Source of the DNA: Spectribacter acetivorans
GTDB taxonomy: Bacteria; Pseudomonadota; Gammaproteobacteria; Nevskiales; Salinisphaeraceae
Direction of reading: 5' to 3'
DNA length: 64,000 nt
NCBI RefSeq assembly: GCF_031846305.1
Contig: NZ_JAVRHY010000006.1
Location: 1 to 64,000, forward strand
The first letter of the stretch is position 1, and each line of letters begins with the position of its first letter. This document shows positions 13,924-21,555 of this stretch, piece by piece. A model generated the notes under the pieces. That model saw only the letters and a program-made list of their open reading frames with translations. It did not search any database and was not told where the DNA came from. The translations under genes and the position numbers were made by a program.

Positions 13924-14370
13924 ATGCCGACCAAGCGAAAGATCAGCTTCGATTGTTTTATAACGCCCCCGGGGGAAATGCGAGCACGCCTTTATTTCCG
14001 GATTCCGACGGCAAGACTTGACGTGGGTGTTGGCCTTAGTGAAACACGCTCGCTGTCACAGGCATTCGCCGAAGTCATGCCACAGCATCAGGGCGAGGCG
14101 CTGGCCGTCTATGGCGACCTTCGTGTGGTGGAATTGAGCCCCCCGACCGCGGTGCCGGGTGAAGGCTTCGTTCGGCTCACCGATGGCACCGCCTTCTCTC
14201 CCATCGATCTGATCATGCACCCCGGCAGCAGCCTCACCTGGTCCGGCATTGCCAACGTGGTCGACCGCCTGGCCCCGGGCGAGAACAAGCGGTCATTCCC
14301 GGTCCTCGGTACCCGGGAACCCGCCGGCCTGTTTGCCGGCACTCCCGATCAGGGCTGGTTCAGCCTCTGA
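13924..14370 (+). CDS. WFAL-tagged protein, divergent (148 aa, ends WFSL)
   Basis: KRKISFDCFITPPGEMRARLYFRIPT resembles the FLGFTxH subgroup in spacing, and GEALAVYGDLRVVEL matches its E-[IA]-L-x-V-Y-G-x-L-R motif. The tag region is GTPDQGWFSL, without the upstream Trp. AGGAG lies 7 nt before the ATG. It is the last tagged gene of the island and converges on the minus-strand block starting at 14385. Confidence 0.85.
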   Translation: MPTKRKISFDCFITPPGEMRARLYFRIPTARLDVGVGLSETRSLSQAFAEVMPQHQGEALAVYGDLRVVELSPPTAVPGEGFVRLTDGTAFSPIDLIMHPGSSLTWSGIANVVDRLAPGENKRSFPVLGTREPAGLFAGTPDQGWFSL

Positions 14371-14384
14371 CCGACGATCGCCCC

Positions 14385-14636
14385 TCACGAGTCAGGCTCG
14401 AATAGATCAGCTTGCGTCCACCGCCGCGGCACGACGCGCAGCGTCGGGCCTGTTCGTCGTGGCCGCTGCTTGCCGCAGGTCTGACACACGGGCGCATCGA
14501 TCGGCCCGCCGGCCGTCTTGAACAGCGGGCAGGTCAGCACCTGTTCTGTGCACAGGGAGAGATCCACATCCTCCGGCTCGCACGCACAGTCACCGTGGGG
14601 ATCGATCGACACCCCGCAGACCTTGCAGCGATCCAT
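14385..14636 (-). CDS. Cys-rich putative zinc-binding protein (83 aa)
   Basis: Two CxxC-type clusters, CKVCGVSIDPHGDCAC at the N-terminus and CPLF...CQTCGK in the middle, suggest one or two zinc ribbons. The C-terminus is Arg-rich then acidic. No family was recognised. It is the last gene of the minus-strand run that begins at the GHKL gene, 9 bp after its neighbour. Confidence 0.55.
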   Translation of the reverse strand: MDRCKVCGVSIDPHGDCACEPEDVDLSLCTEQVLTCPLFKTAGGPIDAPVCQTCGKQRPRRTGPTLRVVPRRWTQADLFEPDS

Positions 14637-14645
14637 GCCCAGCCG

Positions 14646-15050
14646 TCACTCGACGGCCAGAGCCGACAGCTTGTTGAATCGCGCCTGGATCAGTCGGTGG
14701 ATAGAAGGCGCTCTGGCTTCCAGCTGAGCCAGTCCTGAGCCGATACCCGCCGCCGGCCACACCACATCCCGGCCAGCCAGTATCACCTGCTCGAGCCCGT
14801 CGAAGGCCTCATGGATCGCCGGCACGGCCTTCTGATAGTCGCGCTCGTCGAAGAAGGCATCCTCACGCAACGACGGCTCCCACTTCGTCGGGATGCCCAC
14901 GGCATTGGGCTCACCGCGCATCTGCGCGGCCTGCCCGCCCTTGCCCCGCCGGCACATGTTGTCGCCGAACACGTACACCCGGTCCGGGTTTGACTGCAGA
15001 TCGCCTCGTCGGATGAAATCCTGGCGCAGCAGTTTGCCGCGGGTGGTCAT
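14646..15050 (-). CDS. Phage-type conserved protein, FGDN...RGxGGQAAxMRG family (134 aa)
   Basis: The start MTTRGKLLRQDF is coupled to the previous gene by an ATGA overlap. Conserved blocks are VYVFGDNMCRRGKGGQAAQMRGEPNAVGIPTK (about residues 24-55), FFDE and a late GIGSGLAQLEARAP. The G-D-N and G-x-G-G-Q-A motifs and the G-I-G-[ST]-G-x-A-x-L end recall macro-domain-like nucleotide-binding folds and are frequent in phage genomes. The substrate is unknown; ADP-ribose-related binding is only a guess. Confidence 0.65.
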   Translation of the reverse strand: MTTRGKLLRQDFIRRGDLQSNPDRVYVFGDNMCRRGKGGQAAQMRGEPNAVGIPTKWEPSLREDAFFDERDYQKAVPAIHEAFDGLEQVILAGRDVVWPAAGIGSGLAQLEARAPSIHRLIQARFNKLSALAVE

Positions 15051-15322
15051 TCCGGCAGACCCCGGCCCACCGGGACGCTCCATCGCATTCGCGAACCTGC
15101 GATGCGGCCTTCCTGGTAGACCTGGCCACGGGGCGACACCAGCCGGTACACCCGGTCAACCTGGGCAACGCCATCCAGGAATACGTCTTCCCGAGCCTGC
15201 TTCTTGAGCGCCCCGATGTAATCACGTCGTCCGATTTCATTGAACGTCATGCCGGCAATGCTCCGCTGCAGGACCCATTCTGGCGACTGACCGGGACGAT
15301 GATTGCCATCACTCTTCATCAT
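15047..15322 (-). CDS. Small hypothetical protein (91 aa)
   Basis: MMKSDGNHRPGQSPEWVLQR starts behind a GGAGG box and overlaps the preceding gene. The pattern RDYIGALKKQAREDVFLDGVAQVDRVYRLVSPRGQVYQEGRIAGSRMRW suggests a helix and then a beta-sheet of about 40 residues. No known family. It is translated in one operon with the FGDN-type protein. Confidence 0.6.
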   Translation of the reverse strand: MMKSDGNHRPGQSPEWVLQRSIAGMTFNEIGRRDYIGALKKQAREDVFLDGVAQVDRVYRLVSPRGQVYQEGRIAGSRMRWSVPVGRGLPE

Positions 15323-15506
15323 CACCTCCGAGTCCATCAGTCTCGGCCAGCGGCACCGACAGCCACTCGCCATCCACATACTCCCTGGGCCCGGAATCCT
15401 CGAGCCCCACGATCTGGATCATGCCGTCGTCGGCTGAGCTCAAATCGTCGTCCGATACCGTTCGGGCCTTCTTGATCGATCCATCCTCGAAAATAAGCAG
15501 ATACAT
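15309..15506 (-). CDS. Small acidic hypothetical protein (65 aa)
   Basis: MYLLIFEDGSIKKARTVSDDD opens a compact beta-hairpin; the tail is strongly acidic (GLGGDDEE). It overlaps the next gene by 14 bp and follows the GHKL gene by 61 bp. No family was recognised. Confidence 0.55.
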   Translation of the reverse strand: MYLLIFEDGSIKKARTVSDDDLSSADDGMIQIVGLEDSGPREYVDGEWLSVPLAETDGLGGDDEE

Positions 15507-15567
15507 GGTTCACCGTGTCGTTGTTGATCGGACCGGGTAACGCCCGGCATGGGGTGACCCGGGGCGG

Positions 15568-17295
15568 CTAAGCCGCCACCCCGGTCTCCTCGCTGTCGTC
15601 CATAACTCGGCCTTCGGTGGCCACCCACCGCGGCACCTTGAGCTCGTAGCGCGCCAGCGCCTTGCCGTACTGGCGAATCGCGCAGTCCACTATCGCCCGC
15701 TCACGCCACTCCGGGTGGGTGATCAGATCGTGGAAATCCTCGTAGAAGGCCTGGCTATGCGTGTGCGTGTCATCCGCGCTGCTACTGTCGTGCATATATT
15801 CGTGCAGCAGAATCTTGGTCATCCGGGTGAATCCCTCCACCCCCTTGCAGGCATCGGCGACCGCGTCCAGGTCCACGGCGATGTAGGATGCACCGTCCGT
15901 CCAGGCAGTCGCGGACTCGCTGCGACCCGCGCGCAAGGCTCGTGAATAGCGCACCTTGCGGCGGATGCTGGCAATCTCGCCCGCCACGCCATCGTTAAGG
16001 GCCTTGACTGCCGTCAGCTGTGCCTTCTGGCGCTTCGTCAGGTCCTTGTCTCCGATTATCTCGTGGGTGAAGTTTTGCTCGGCACGCAGGCTCTCCCATT
16101 CGACGCCCTGCAGGCCGCGCCAGTGCCTCTCCAGCTTCCATAGCTGTCGCCGGGCTTCGTTTTTCGCCCGACTGTTGACATAGCTCAACGGCCCGAGTTC
16201 TTCCTTGATCCGCTCGTTGATCGCGTTGACAAGCTCCTGTCCGTCCTTGACCCCGAACCACTCGGCAATCTCCGGCGCCAGTACCAGCGCCATCTTCGAT
16301 GCCAGCAGCTTGTCGGCCACCATTGAGCCGCGCTTGTCGGCAATGGCCACCCGATTGAAGCCGGTCACCGCACTGAGCTTTCGCGCCCGACCACGGCCGT
16401 CCACCAGCACCGCCTGATCGCAAATCTCGGTGTAGGGGATGTCGCCGGCGATCCAGTCTCGGATCAGCATGCAGCGGCTGTAGTCGTCGAGCCGCTCGCG
16501 TCGGGTCTTGGCTTTCAGGCCGGCGGCGGTGCGCAGGCAGTCACGAATCTTCGGCCACACCTTGCACTGGGCCCGCAGCACGTCGTTGCGGGCCATATTC
16601 AGCGACAGGGGCTTGCGGCTGACCACGATCCCGCCGATCCCGAACTCATAGGCACTCACCCGGCCCACGAAGATGCCCTGGTTGTAGATCAACAACGAGG
16701 ACTGGTCCCGGAACTTGAAGTAGGCCTCCTCGGTAGTCTGATCCCACGACTGCTCTGCGGGGTCGGTCGAGATTGCTTCCCCGTTGAAGTAGATGGGGAT
16801 GCCGGCATACTCCAGCCATTCCTTGAGGGTCCGCGCGACCGTCTGGATATCGCGTGGATCAAGCGGCTCGTAGAACTCGCCCTCGATCAGGCAACCCGGC
16901 CGGTGGTCGGCCTCGCGGATATCGTATTCGAGCCCTCGCTCGCGGATGTCGACATCCAGGGCGAACCCGTTCGTGCGATAGGTGGCGCGACAGTAATTCC
17001 ACAGCTGACCACGGCCAAGCCCGAACTTGCCATAGGTCCGCTGGTTGTTATCGCCGTGATCGAACCCGAAGGTGCCGAAGGTCGCGCGAATCTCCTCCGG
17101 GTCTTTCCACCCGCGACCGTCATCCGACACGAAAAGCGTTTTGCCCTTGGCATCAATCCTGATGTCGATCCCGCTTGCACCGGCGTCGATGCTGTTCATC
17201 ACGAGCTCGAGGATGGCTTTCTCGACCGATCCAGCCTGGGAACTGATCAGGTGCTGGATGATGTGGTTGTCGACGGTGAACTGTTCAGTTGCCAT
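15568..17295 (-). CDS. GHKL-type ATPase with C-terminal zincin-like HEYMH motif (575 aa)
   Basis: The N-terminal domain has the GHKL (Hsp90/MutL/histidine kinase) signatures: ELVMNSIDAGAS (Glu30, Asn34), SDDGRGW (58-63) and YGKFGLGRGQLW (about 87-98), so it should bind and hydrolyse ATP. A central MutL/Hsp90-like transducer region follows. Near the C-terminus HEYMH (498-502), followed by HTH nine residues later, looks like a zinc metallopeptidase site. The combination is unusual. No signal peptide, so cytosolic. It sits behind a small acidic ORF and the TTGC promoter at 17460. Possible roles are ATP-regulated proteolysis or DNA-related chaperoning; neither is proven. Confidence 0.75.
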   Translation of the reverse strand: MATEQFTVDNHIIQHLISSQAGSVEKAILELVMNSIDAGASGIDIRIDAKGKTLFVSDDGRGWKDPEEIRATFGTFGFDHGDNNQRTYGKFGLGRGQLWNYCRATYRTNGFALDVDIRERGLEYDIREADHRPGCLIEGEFYEPLDPRDIQTVARTLKEWLEYAGIPIYFNGEAISTDPAEQSWDQTTEEAYFKFRDQSSLLIYNQGIFVGRVSAYEFGIGGIVVSRKPLSLNMARNDVLRAQCKVWPKIRDCLRTAAGLKAKTRRERLDDYSRCMLIRDWIAGDIPYTEICDQAVLVDGRGRARKLSAVTGFNRVAIADKRGSMVADKLLASKMALVLAPEIAEWFGVKDGQELVNAINERIKEELGPLSYVNSRAKNEARRQLWKLERHWRGLQGVEWESLRAEQNFTHEIIGDKDLTKRQKAQLTAVKALNDGVAGEIASIRRKVRYSRALRAGRSESATAWTDGASYIAVDLDAVADACKGVEGFTRMTKILLHEYMHDSSSADDTHTHSQAFYEDFHDLITHPEWRERAIVDCAIRQYGKALARYELKVPRWVATEGRVMDDSEETGVAA

Positions 17296-17310
17296 GGTGA
17301 GGCGCCGGGC

Positions 17311-17415
17311 TTACGCCCGGCCCTCCATGGTGATATCCCACATCGGCGACATATCTTCGTCGTAGGGGTTGTGATCGGAAGGGCCGGGGCTATCGAAATC
17401 ATCCATATCCATCAT
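17311..17415 (-). CDS. Small acidic ORF, 34 aa
   Basis: ATGATGGATATGG begins after AAGGAGAAAG, a near-perfect ribosome binding site, and encodes 34 residues rich in Asp, Pro and Met (MDDFDSPGPSDHNPYDE). The stop codon lies in the loop of a GCCGGGC/GCCCGGC hairpin 16 bp before the GHKL gene. It is the first cistron after the promoter at 17460 and may be a leader peptide. Confidence 0.5.
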   Translation of the reverse strand: MMDMDDFDSPGPSDHNPYDEDMSPMWDITMEGRA

Positions 17416-17459
17416 CTTTCTCCTTGAGTTGAGCGGGTGAATTCACACCCGATAACTCC

Positions 17460-17486
17460 ACGATACGGATGCCCGTGAAACCGCAA
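17460..17486 (-). promoter_or_regulatory. TTGC-type promoter for the GHKL operon
   Basis: TTGCGGTTTCACG, N15, TATCGT on the minus strand. The interval 17416-17628 holds this promoter and no convincing gene; a 62-codon frame there is interrupted functionally by it. Confidence 0.6.
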
Positions 17487-17628
17487 CCCCAGAATTCGCT
17501 CCAGCCCTTATCCCTGCCCGTCTTTCGCCAGTGATACGATCTTTTTACCCCTTCACGGGGAATCCTCAACCGCTTGCGCGGCGCCATAACTGCCCGCCCT
17601 GGGCTGACACCAGCTCTCGACCTCGCGT

Positions 17629-17868
17629 TTAGTAGTTGTCACCACCATCACCGCCGTCAAATGAACCGTCGAGCAGCGCTACCTCGTTTTCCTCGGGACC
17701 GTGCCGCAACGACCGCGCGAATCGCAGTGAGCCCGAACCAGTCCCACCGAAAACGGTCAGGCCGATAGCGTCAGCCTCCCGCGCGGCCCGGCTCAACCGC
17801 GACGCAATGCTGGCCACCTTCCTCGGGTCCAGCCCGAACTCCCGGCACTTGTCTTCGTTCACAAACAT
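17629..17868 (-). CDS. Small hypothetical protein (79 aa)
   Basis: The start is taken at MFVNEDKCREFGLDP; a longer frame exists upstream but overlaps the neighbouring gene. The central helix KVASIASRLSRAAREADAIGL is followed by LTVFGGTGSGSLRF and an acidic, Gly-rich tail. It resembles small plasmid or ICE-encoded proteins of unknown function. The start codon context is weak. Confidence 0.5.
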   Translation of the reverse strand: MFVNEDKCREFGLDPRKVASIASRLSRAAREADAIGLTVFGGTGSGSLRFARSLRHGPEENEVALLDGSFDGGDGGDNY

Positions 17869-17905
17869 GGCGCACCCATAAGTCGTTGAATTAGGCAGTG
17901 CCGGC

Positions 17906-18163
17906 TCAGCCAGACGTGTCCATGCCACAAAAGAGGCGGTGTATCAGCTGGTGGTAGGGGCACATGAATTGCCTCTCCCACTGATTCTTGGCCATCGCTT
18001 CGAGCGTCCCTCCCGAATACCAGGAGTCGGGCCAGGGCATGCACAGCTCACCGGTGAAGCCGTCAGACACACACCCGCCACACCACTCCCCATTTTCGTC
18101 TCGACAGACGAAAAGCCGACCGTGCACATCACAGAAATCCAGACAGGTGCACTCAACCATCAC
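17906..18163 (-). CDS. Cys/Trp-rich hypothetical protein (85 aa)
   Basis: The sequence has eight Cys residues, including CTCLDFCDVHG at the start and CGGC in the middle, with several Trp and His. It probably binds zinc. There is no signal peptide. It lies 12 bp after the gene at 18176 in the same direction. No family was recognised. Confidence 0.55.
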   Translation of the reverse strand: MMVECTCLDFCDVHGRLFVCRDENGEWCGGCVSDGFTGELCMPWPDSWYSGGTLEAMAKNQWERQFMCPYHQLIHRLFCGMDTSG

Positions 18164-18175
18164 CCCATCACCCCA

Positions 18176-18811
18176 TCACCCGGACGCGGCGACGATCTCC
18201 TCCAGAGTTGGTAGCGACCGGCACTCACCCAGACAGTGGTCGATGAACGCCTGCCCCTGCTCGCTGCCGACCCAGCGCATGACCTGCGCCAGGATCTCGT
18301 AGTCGGAGAATCTCAACTCAGGGTCGCGGGACATGGAGACGCCGCCGTTGTACTCGCAAAGGCAGTCATCCGGGGCGAGCAGATGTTCGATCAGCCGCAT
18401 GCCGCCGTTGATGATGCGCATCCGTCGGTTCTCTTCCGACAGCGCCATCTCGAATACCGTCTCCCGCGGCGGCGGGTTGCTCACGATCGAGAGCTGCTCC
18501 CACAGCGCCTGAGCGCTCGCCAGCAGACCCTGGCCGCAGTTGGTGCCCAGCCACGCCACCATCGAAGCGGCGACCGTGGCGTGTCGCTGGTTCAGATTTT
18601 CCGCCACGGCATCCTCGAAAATGCTCACGAAACGCGCATTTGGTGGCGGATCGATGCTGCCGACATCGTCATCGAACGGATCAACGGGCGGCGTTGCCAT
18701 GAGCTCGACCCAGCAGCGATGGAATACCGCCTCTGGGTGGTTGGCCCGCGGACCGCGCACCGGCGTGTGGTCGAACTCGGGCAGCTTATAGGTGTAGGGG
18801 TAGAATTCCAT
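18176..18811 (-). CDS. Hypothetical protein (211 aa)
   Basis: The start MEFYPYTYKLPEFDH follows AAGGAGTCAAC. The N-terminal 60 residues are Pro/Asp-rich; the rest is helical with Trp and Cys residues (WLGTNCGQGLLASAQALWEQL, CLCEYNGGVSMSRD). No known domain, signal peptide or membrane segment. It follows the MazG-like operon after 22 bp and is probably the end of that transcript. Confidence 0.6.
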   Translation of the reverse strand: MEFYPYTYKLPEFDHTPVRGPRANHPEAVFHRCWVELMATPPVDPFDDDVGSIDPPPNARFVSIFEDAVAENLNQRHATVAASMVAWLGTNCGQGLLASAQALWEQLSIVSNPPPRETVFEMALSEENRRMRIINGGMRLIEHLLAPDDCLCEYNGGVSMSRDPELRFSDYEILAQVMRWVGSEQGQAFIDHCLGECRSLPTLEEIVAASG

Positions 18812-18833
18812 GTTGACTCCTTGCAGCACTGAC

Positions 18834-19625
18834 TCAGTTGCCCATACCGGACAGACTGAATCGCCCGTCCTCCATGTCGGCGGCACACCTCACCCATATC
18901 TCGCCGCCCTCAACCGCGCGGTAGAGGTACGCCGGCTCACCCGTCGCCTCCAACCGGTAGACATCCGGCCCGCCAATTATCTGGTATCGCATGCCCTTTC
19001 GGTGCACCACCACGGCGCCTACTGGAAAGACGGGGTGCTTAATCAGCGACGGGAGCGACGCCCTCCCTTCCCGCTGTCCGATCTGGCCCGTTTCGTTACT
19101 GCCCGTGCAGGCAAACCGGTGGTCCTCGGCTTTCGGACATCGCTTGTTGCCACAGTCGCTGCACACGATCATCTGACAGGCGCTCAGCGGAAGGCCGCCG
19201 TCGCCTGTCAGTCCCTTCGCTTCGATACAGTGGTGACACTCGCACTGCCTGCCGTCATTGGCGTTGCCGGCGGGCGTGACCGCGGCATGCCAGTTGGCAC
19301 AGGCCGCCGCGGTCGTAATGATGTGGTGCTGGCACTTATCCTGATCGCCATACCGCGCCGCCTGGCTTGCCTTGGTTGCCAGGTGGGCGATAAGCCACAG
19401 CCACTCATCGGCCGACTTGTTTTCATCATGACCGCCCGGCCAACGCTCGCGTTGATGGGCAGTCTCACGCAGCACTGCCTCGCGAAAGTCGATCAGCTCA
19501 GGGGTATGCAAAAGCGCGTGCATTCGAGCCAGCGCATCGGCCGCCTCGTGGCACTCCGGATCGGTGTCCGGGCTTCGGGCGCGCAACGCCTCGATTAACC
19601 CAACGATGGCGCCCGGACTACTCAT
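18834..19625 (-). CDS. Helical NTP-PPase-like domain fused to a zinc knuckle and a DUF1653-like domain
   Basis: Residues 30-115 (FREAVLRETAHQRERWPGGHDENKSADEWLWLIAHLATKA...HHIITTAAACANWHAAV) match a phage-borne all-alpha family related to MazG-type pyrophosphohydrolases. A Cys/His cluster follows (CECHHCIEA, CSDCGNKRCP), then VVVHRKGMRYQIIGGPDVYRLEA...WVRCAADMEDGRF, a DUF1653-like beta domain also found in the gene at 44278. The start overlaps the stop of the gene at 19618 by 8 bp. It is likely involved in nucleotide-pool control. Three-domain fusion; the substrate is unknown. Confidence 0.65.
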   Translation of the reverse strand: MSSPGAIVGLIEALRARSPDTDPECHEAADALARMHALLHTPELIDFREAVLRETAHQRERWPGGHDENKSADEWLWLIAHLATKASQAARYGDQDKCQHHIITTAAACANWHAAVTPAGNANDGRQCECHHCIEAKGLTGDGGLPLSACQMIVCSDCGNKRCPKAEDHRFACTGSNETGQIGQREGRASLPSLIKHPVFPVGAVVVHRKGMRYQIIGGPDVYRLEATGEPAYLYRAVEGGEIWVRCAADMEDGRFSLSGMGN

Positions 19626-20004
19626 CGGGGTCACGCCCGGGTAGCGGCGAAGACAATGGCTTGGTCGCCTGCTTGGCCTGAATCTGAGGAATCTTGCGCC
19701 ACACTCGCGCCAGTTCATCTTCGCCGGCGGCGTCCATGTCCAGGCCCTGGGCCAGGCAAAGGGCCGCCAACGTAATCTGCACCCCGCCGACCTCTTGATG
19801 CGGCTCACCCACCGGGCGACCAAAGACGTAGTCCACCAGTTGATGGCAGCTCTCCGACGTCGCGCCGCAGGATTGGACCAGCTCGATGGCCTCCTCGAGG
19901 AACCGGTAATTTCGCTCTTCCGCGTCGCCGGCGACCATCTCGCCAAAGCATGCTTGCATCCAGGGCGCAACACGGGCCTGGAATGGCTCGTCCTTATAGG
20001 TCAC
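19618..20004 (-). CDS. MazG-like NTP pyrophosphohydrolase-type protein (128 aa)
   Basis: The GTG at 20004 is chosen because it overlaps the previous gene's stop (GTGACCTATAA). RFLEEAIELVQSCGAT, then LVDYVFGRPVGEPHQEVGGVQITLAALCLAQGLD and ELARVWRKI, reproduce a well-conserved phage family of MazG-like proteins with E-E-x-x-E-L and E-V-G-G motifs binding Mg2+ and the nucleotide. Members hydrolyse (d)NTPs to monophosphates. It works next to another NTP-PPase-like protein in the same operon. Confidence 0.75.
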   Translation of the reverse strand: MTYKDEPFQARVAPWMQACFGEMVAGDAEERNYRFLEEAIELVQSCGATSESCHQLVDYVFGRPVGEPHQEVGGVQITLAALCLAQGLDMDAAGEDELARVWRKIPQIQAKQATKPLSSPLPGRDPDE

Positions 20005-20257
20005 GACGCAGTCCCCGCGAAATATGTCGTTCGTAGACAGCGCACACTTTCCAGCAGGCCGCCATCGGCGCCTTGTGCTTGCGCCAGACTGATTCCGACC
20101 GCTCTCCCGCATCCGCACTGAGATCCCACAGCGCCTCTGCGAGAGCCTCCCTAGCAGGCCGCGGCAAGCGCCGAAGTCGCTGGAAGGCCGGCAGGCCCAA
20201 CACCGGATTGCGGACCTCGGCCTGATTCGACCGAACCAGATTGCCACGCGCCGCCAT
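19994..20257 (-). CDS. Small basic hypothetical protein (87 aa)
   Basis: MAARGNLVRSNQAEVRNPVLGLPAFQRLRRLP is followed by an alpha-helical part (REALAEALWDLSADAGERSESVWRKHKAPMAACWKVCAVYERHISRGL). It is coupled by ATGA overlap to the upstream gene and by GTGA to the MazG-like gene. The family is not recognised; it may be a partner of the MazG-like protein by position. Confidence 0.6.
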   Translation of the reverse strand: MAARGNLVRSNQAEVRNPVLGLPAFQRLRRLPRPAREALAEALWDLSADAGERSESVWRKHKAPMAACWKVCAVYERHISRGLRRDL

Positions 20258-20460
20258 CACAAACCGCCCTTCGATGACGCAACAATATCGAGCGAAATGG
20301 CATTGGTGGCTTCCGGATGCACCGCAAGCTTGCCGCGACCAAGTGACCTGATCGTAACCGAGTCCTCCCCGTAGCCAGGGATGATCTCGAAAGCAGGCTT
20401 CCCCTCCTGATCGAAGATCAGTACGCGGCCCTCCTCAACAAAAACGCGAGACCCGGTCAT
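20257..20460 (-). CDS. Small beta-rich hypothetical protein (67 aa)
   Basis: GSRVFVEEGRVLIFDQEGKPAFEIIPGYGEDSVTIRSLGRGKLAVHPE is a short all-beta sequence. ATGA overlaps on both sides make it the second cistron of a five-gene operon. Function unknown. Confidence 0.6.
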   Translation of the reverse strand: MTGSRVFVEEGRVLIFDQEGKPAFEIIPGYGEDSVTIRSLGRGKLAVHPEATNAISLDIVASSKGGL

Positions 20461-20729
20461 GACTCGGCCCCACTCTCGCCTATCACTCCCATGACCGGTT
20501 TCCTTGCCGGCATCAGCCGATCATCGATGTCACTTCGATCGACCTTCACCTCAATGATCTCCGCAGCCACGAATTCGTCGCCTTCCAGGTGTTTCTTTCG
20601 AAGCGACTCCAGGTACCCGGGGTTCTCGGACATCTCGCCCTCCGACATCACACCCAGGCACTCGTAATCGAACTCGCCTTCGTAGTAACAAAGCCGTTGT
20701 GCGAAAAGAACGTGAATGGAATAAGCCAT
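20457..20729 (-). CDS. Acidic hypothetical protein (90 aa), first gene of an operon
   Basis: The start MAYSIHVLFAQRLCYYEG has an AGGAG box 6 nt upstream. The protein is acidic (MSEGEMSENPGYLE) and ends VMGVIGESGAES. No recognised family. Driven by the TTGCAG promoter at 20754, it heads the operon 20729 to 18176. Confidence 0.6.
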   Translation of the reverse strand: MAYSIHVLFAQRLCYYEGEFDYECLGVMSEGEMSENPGYLESLRKKHLEGDEFVAAEIIEVKVDRSDIDDRLMPARKPVMGVIGESGAES

Positions 20730-20753
20730 GTCAACTCCTGATCGGTTCACACC

Positions 20754-20780
20754 AGATTACCCCGGCCCCTGAAACTGCAA
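20754..20780 (-). promoter_or_regulatory. TTGC-type promoter of the MazG-like operon
   Basis: TTGCAGTTTCAGG, N15, TAATCT on the minus strand, 25 bp from the start codon. Confidence 0.65.
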
Positions 20781-20988
20781 GCCCGCAAATCCCCCCGCCG
20801 GAATTGCCCTTTACCAGCCCCACTCCCTCCGTCCAGATGGCAGCCTGAAATCGATCTCTGCCCTCGTTTGGGCATCTCGCGCGAGCCATCGCGCACAGCC
20901 CTCACCCTGACCGGGTGACAGCACCACCCAACCTTCCCACCCAACCGGCTGGCCGATCTCCCGGCCCGCAGCACTGGAGGTATTCCCT

Positions 20989-21201
20989 ATGGATATTCAG
21001 TCTTTCAAGGCGTTCAGCCGCTGGCTGGCAGACGATCTCACCAGCACCGAGGAAATTCTCGAGCGCCGATCCAAACTGGTCTTTGCTGTCGAGCAAGCGC
21101 TCGTGCGCGGTGAAACCGACCTCGTCTCGGCGGGCCGTCACTGGTTGAAGCTCATTGACGAGGAGATGGATGTGCGTGAGGAGTTATCCAGGCGCGCATG
21201 A
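20989..21201 (+). CDS. Small helical hypothetical protein (70 aa)
   Basis: MDIQSFKAFSRWLADDLTSTEEILERRSKLVFAVEQALVRGETD is nearly all helical. GGAGG lies 8 nt before the ATG. It is a lone plus-strand gene among minus-strand operons, with a strong terminator right behind it. No promoter of the TTGC type was found. Function unknown. Confidence 0.65.
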   Translation: MDIQSFKAFSRWLADDLTSTEEILERRSKLVFAVEQALVRGETDLVSAGRHWLKLIDEEMDVREELSRRA

Positions 21202-21202
21202 G

Positions 21203-21230
21203 AAAAGGGGCCTCACGGCCCCTTTTTTTT
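21203..21230 (+). terminator. Strong intrinsic terminator
   Basis: AAAAGGGGCC-TCAC-GGCCCC is followed by eight T; it ends the gene at 20989. Confidence 0.85.
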
Positions 21231-21279
21231 CGGGTATGTGTAACGACGTGGTACAGGTTGGATGACGCATACCCACAAT

Positions 21280-21308
21280 AAAAAAGGGAGGCCCGAAGAC
21301 CTCCCTTT
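21280..21308 (-). terminator. Intrinsic terminator, partly bidirectional
   Basis: On the minus strand GGGAGG-loop-CCTCCC is followed by six T. It serves the gene ending at 21369. Confidence 0.7.
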
Positions 21309-21368
21309 CACCCAACCCGCAACGGGTCCCACCCCGCTGCGATTCCCTAAGGATCGGTGGACGGTGGC

Positions 21369-21548
21369 TTAACGCACCGCTTTGAGCCGCCCTCGCGGCT
21401 TGAGCTTATCGGCCGCAGCCTCGCGATCGGCAAGCCGGGAAGCCGGATCGATCGCGGCCAGCATCAGCGCCTCGATGTCCTTGCGGGCCTGCTGCCCACC
21501 AGAGATCACCTGAAAGCCGCTTCTGCGGTTGTCGCTTGCTTGACTCAT
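21369..21548 (-). CDS. Small basic hypothetical protein (59 aa)
   Basis: The start MSQASDNRRSGFQVISGG is placed at 21548 because the -10 box TATGAT occupies 21556-21561, which excludes the upstream ATGs. The mRNA would then be leaderless. The product is helical with an Arg/Lys-rich end (DKLKPRGRLKAVR). No family was recognised. Confidence 0.55.
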   Translation of the reverse strand: MSQASDNRRSGFQVISGGQQARKDIEALMLAAIDPASRLADREAAADKLKPRGRLKAVR

Positions 21549-21555
21549 GCTATCC

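Noticed and set aside
17399..17587. Minus-strand 62-codon frame
   Set aside because: It contains the TTGC promoter at 17460-17486 and the ribosome binding site of the next gene, has atypical codon use, and has no ribosome binding site of its own.
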